DNA of 33,637 nucleotides from positions 1 through 33,637 of the forward strand of contig MNXP01000010.1 of assembly GCA_001872625.1 (NCBI GenBank), written 5' to 3'. The notes under the pieces are model-generated. The model had not been told where the DNA came from. It worked only from the letters and a program-made list of their open reading frames with translations, and searched no databases. The DNA comes from Bacteroidetes bacterium CG2_30_33_31 (GTDB lineage Bacteria > Bacteroidota > Bacteroidia > Bacteroidales > UBA1556). The position numbers and the translations under genes are program-made. Positions 33,149 to 33,637 of this stretch are shown here, piece by piece. Within the stretch, counting starts at the first letter, position 1; every line of letters begins with the position of its first letter.

Positions 33149-33359
33149 ACTTTTTGCCTCCCACTTGCTCATAAACTTAATAATGATATTTTTATAATAC
33201 ATACCAAGCCGATATGAATGTATGTCAACTGAAATGTACACCCATATTACAACCAAAGGTTTCGACCAGATAAAAAGTCCATTAGATAATTTGGATGTTG
33301 AGTTTGTGCTTAAAATAAAATGTTATATTTGTATCGAAAATAATTACAAATTTGCTTAA
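33147..33359 (+). pseudogene. Decayed C-terminus of a tyrosine recombinase (XerC/D- or integron-integrase-like)
   Basis: One plus-strand frame reads FASHLLIN (33153-33176), then a TAA at 33195, then YIPSRYECMSTEMYTHITTK and GFDQIKSPLDNLDV up to a stop at 33357-33359. These match the end of tyrosine recombinases in order: FATHLLEN, RYIQELLGH, and TEIYTHV...IxSPLDxL with the catalytic Tyr (Tyr in EMYTH). The LGH segment is missing or scrambled and a stop interrupts the frame, so it is inactive. No N-terminal part is seen, since the mutase gene ends at 33136. It marks a former site-specific recombination locus. Confidence 0.6.
33324..33331 (+). promoter_or_regulatory. -7 promoter element (TATATTTG) inside the recombinase relic
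   Basis: It matches TAnnTTTG, with a TTG at 33304-33306 (17-nt spacer, slightly short). It could drive the lipoprotein gene at 33528 from about 190 nt upstream, or an unseen transcript. Confidence 0.4.
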
Positions 33360-33527
33360 TACCAAAAAATGGATAAAACCGACAACAGCTGCCCAGAGCA
33401 AAGCCAAAGGGAGCGCTTAAAAACGAACAAAGCATTAAAATACAGAGAATTAAATAAATTTACAAACCTCAAACTAAATACGAAATAACCGCCATATGGT
33501 GGATATACATTCGTTGGCATTAATATT
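33360..33527. other. Non-coding block with odd composition, possible recombination site
   Basis: This block lies between the recombinase relic and the lipoprotein start. 33378-33420 is GC-richer than its surroundings (ACAACAGCTGCCCAGAGC and onward). 33489-33502 is a near-palindrome, CCGCCATATGGTGG, and TTCGTTGGCATTAAT follows at 33510-33524. The layout recalls the spacer of cassette arrays, but I cannot show matching attC arms. Confidence 0.35.
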
Positions 33528-33637
33528 ATGAAGACACTGATATTAGTCATAATGACACTGATGGTTTTATCGGCTTGTGGACAAGCTGATAAATCAAATA
33601 AACTCTTTGAAAACTGCTTTAATACTAAAATAGATTT
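33528..33637 (+). CDS. Lipoprotein, N-terminus only (runs off the window)
   Basis: From the ATG at 33528 the frame is open to the window end (36 codons). It begins MKTLILVIMTLMVLSACGQA, a signal peptide with the lipobox LSAC and Cys17 as the lipidated residue. The polar stretch after it (DKSNKLFENCFNTKID) is too short to name a family. Whether it belongs to an accessory element or to the normal chromosome cannot be told from what is present. Confidence 0.7.
   Translation, partial: MKTLILVIMTLMVLSACGQADKSNKLFENCFNTKID

Noticed and set aside
33376..33518. Definite attC recombination site
   Set aside because: The outer boxes (CCGACAAC and CGTTGGC) are not convincingly complementary and the inner arms do not pair; kept only as a low-confidence possibility.
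33356..33550. 64-codon minus-strand frame at the right edge
   Set aside because: It is antisense to the lipoprotein start and the cassette-like spacer and has no recognisable features.

Overview
The window comes from the chromosome of an AT-rich member of the Bacteroidota, probably an uncultured Bacteroidales-like lineage. Four things point there: a type IX secretion (T9SS) C-terminal sorting domain, a tmRNA whose tag reads GENNFALAA, gene starts without Shine-Dalgarno sites but often preceded by the Bacteroidota -7 element TAnnTTTG, and several families typical of the phylum. No rRNA, tRNA or CRISPR array was seen.

Layout. 1-1991 (minus): two glycosyltransferases, the first cut by the window edge. 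2334-5807 (minus): a tight four-gene unit of an unrecognised 385-aa protein, a DEDDh exonuclease, a membrane-anchored GH25 muramidase and an FAH-family hydrolase. 6057-11103: a small orphan gene, a diacylglycerol-kinase-like lipid kinase, an nrnA-FKBP lipoprotein pair, and a large TAXI-type binding-protein/TerB-like fusion. 11231-16044 (minus): argR-carA-carB, with a terminator-like hairpin between argR and carA. 16287-16680: ssrA (tmRNA), followed by a strong terminator and a decayed IS4-type transposase end. 17092-19777 (minus): a T9SS-sorted small protein and a secreted YadA-head/tail-fibre-like protein. 20091-20522 (minus): a truncated haemoglobin. 20523-21490 is a long stretch without a gene.

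The main feature is 21491-33136 (plus), a compact catabolic-looking cluster: TrpB2-like PLP enzyme, HyuA and HyuB (hydantoinase/ketone-carboxylase type), Rid protein, acyl-CoA dehydrogenase, HMG-CoA-synthase-like/DUF35 fusion, SCP2-type thiolase, B12-binding subunit and acyl-CoA mutase catalytic subunit. The last eight genes overlap or lie within about 55 nt of each other. Together they suggest ATP-dependent activation or carboxylation (or amide opening) of an unknown substrate, oxidation as a CoA thioester, cobalamin-dependent carbon-skeleton rearrangement and thiolytic cleavage. Several members have lost family-typical catalytic residues. The HMGCS-like domain lacks Cys and His, the Rid protein lacks its Arg, HyuB lacks the His of its NDPY-GGTH motif, the dehydrogenase has Gly at the classical Glu site, and the mutase has five rewritten conserved motifs. 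I could not match the set to a pathway I know, and it is the best candidate here for an undescribed system.

Right edge (33147-33637): a decayed tyrosine-recombinase C-terminus lies directly behind the mutase gene, followed by a consensus promoter, a compositionally odd non-coding block and the start of a lipoprotein gene. This looks like the border of an integrated or cassette-type element.
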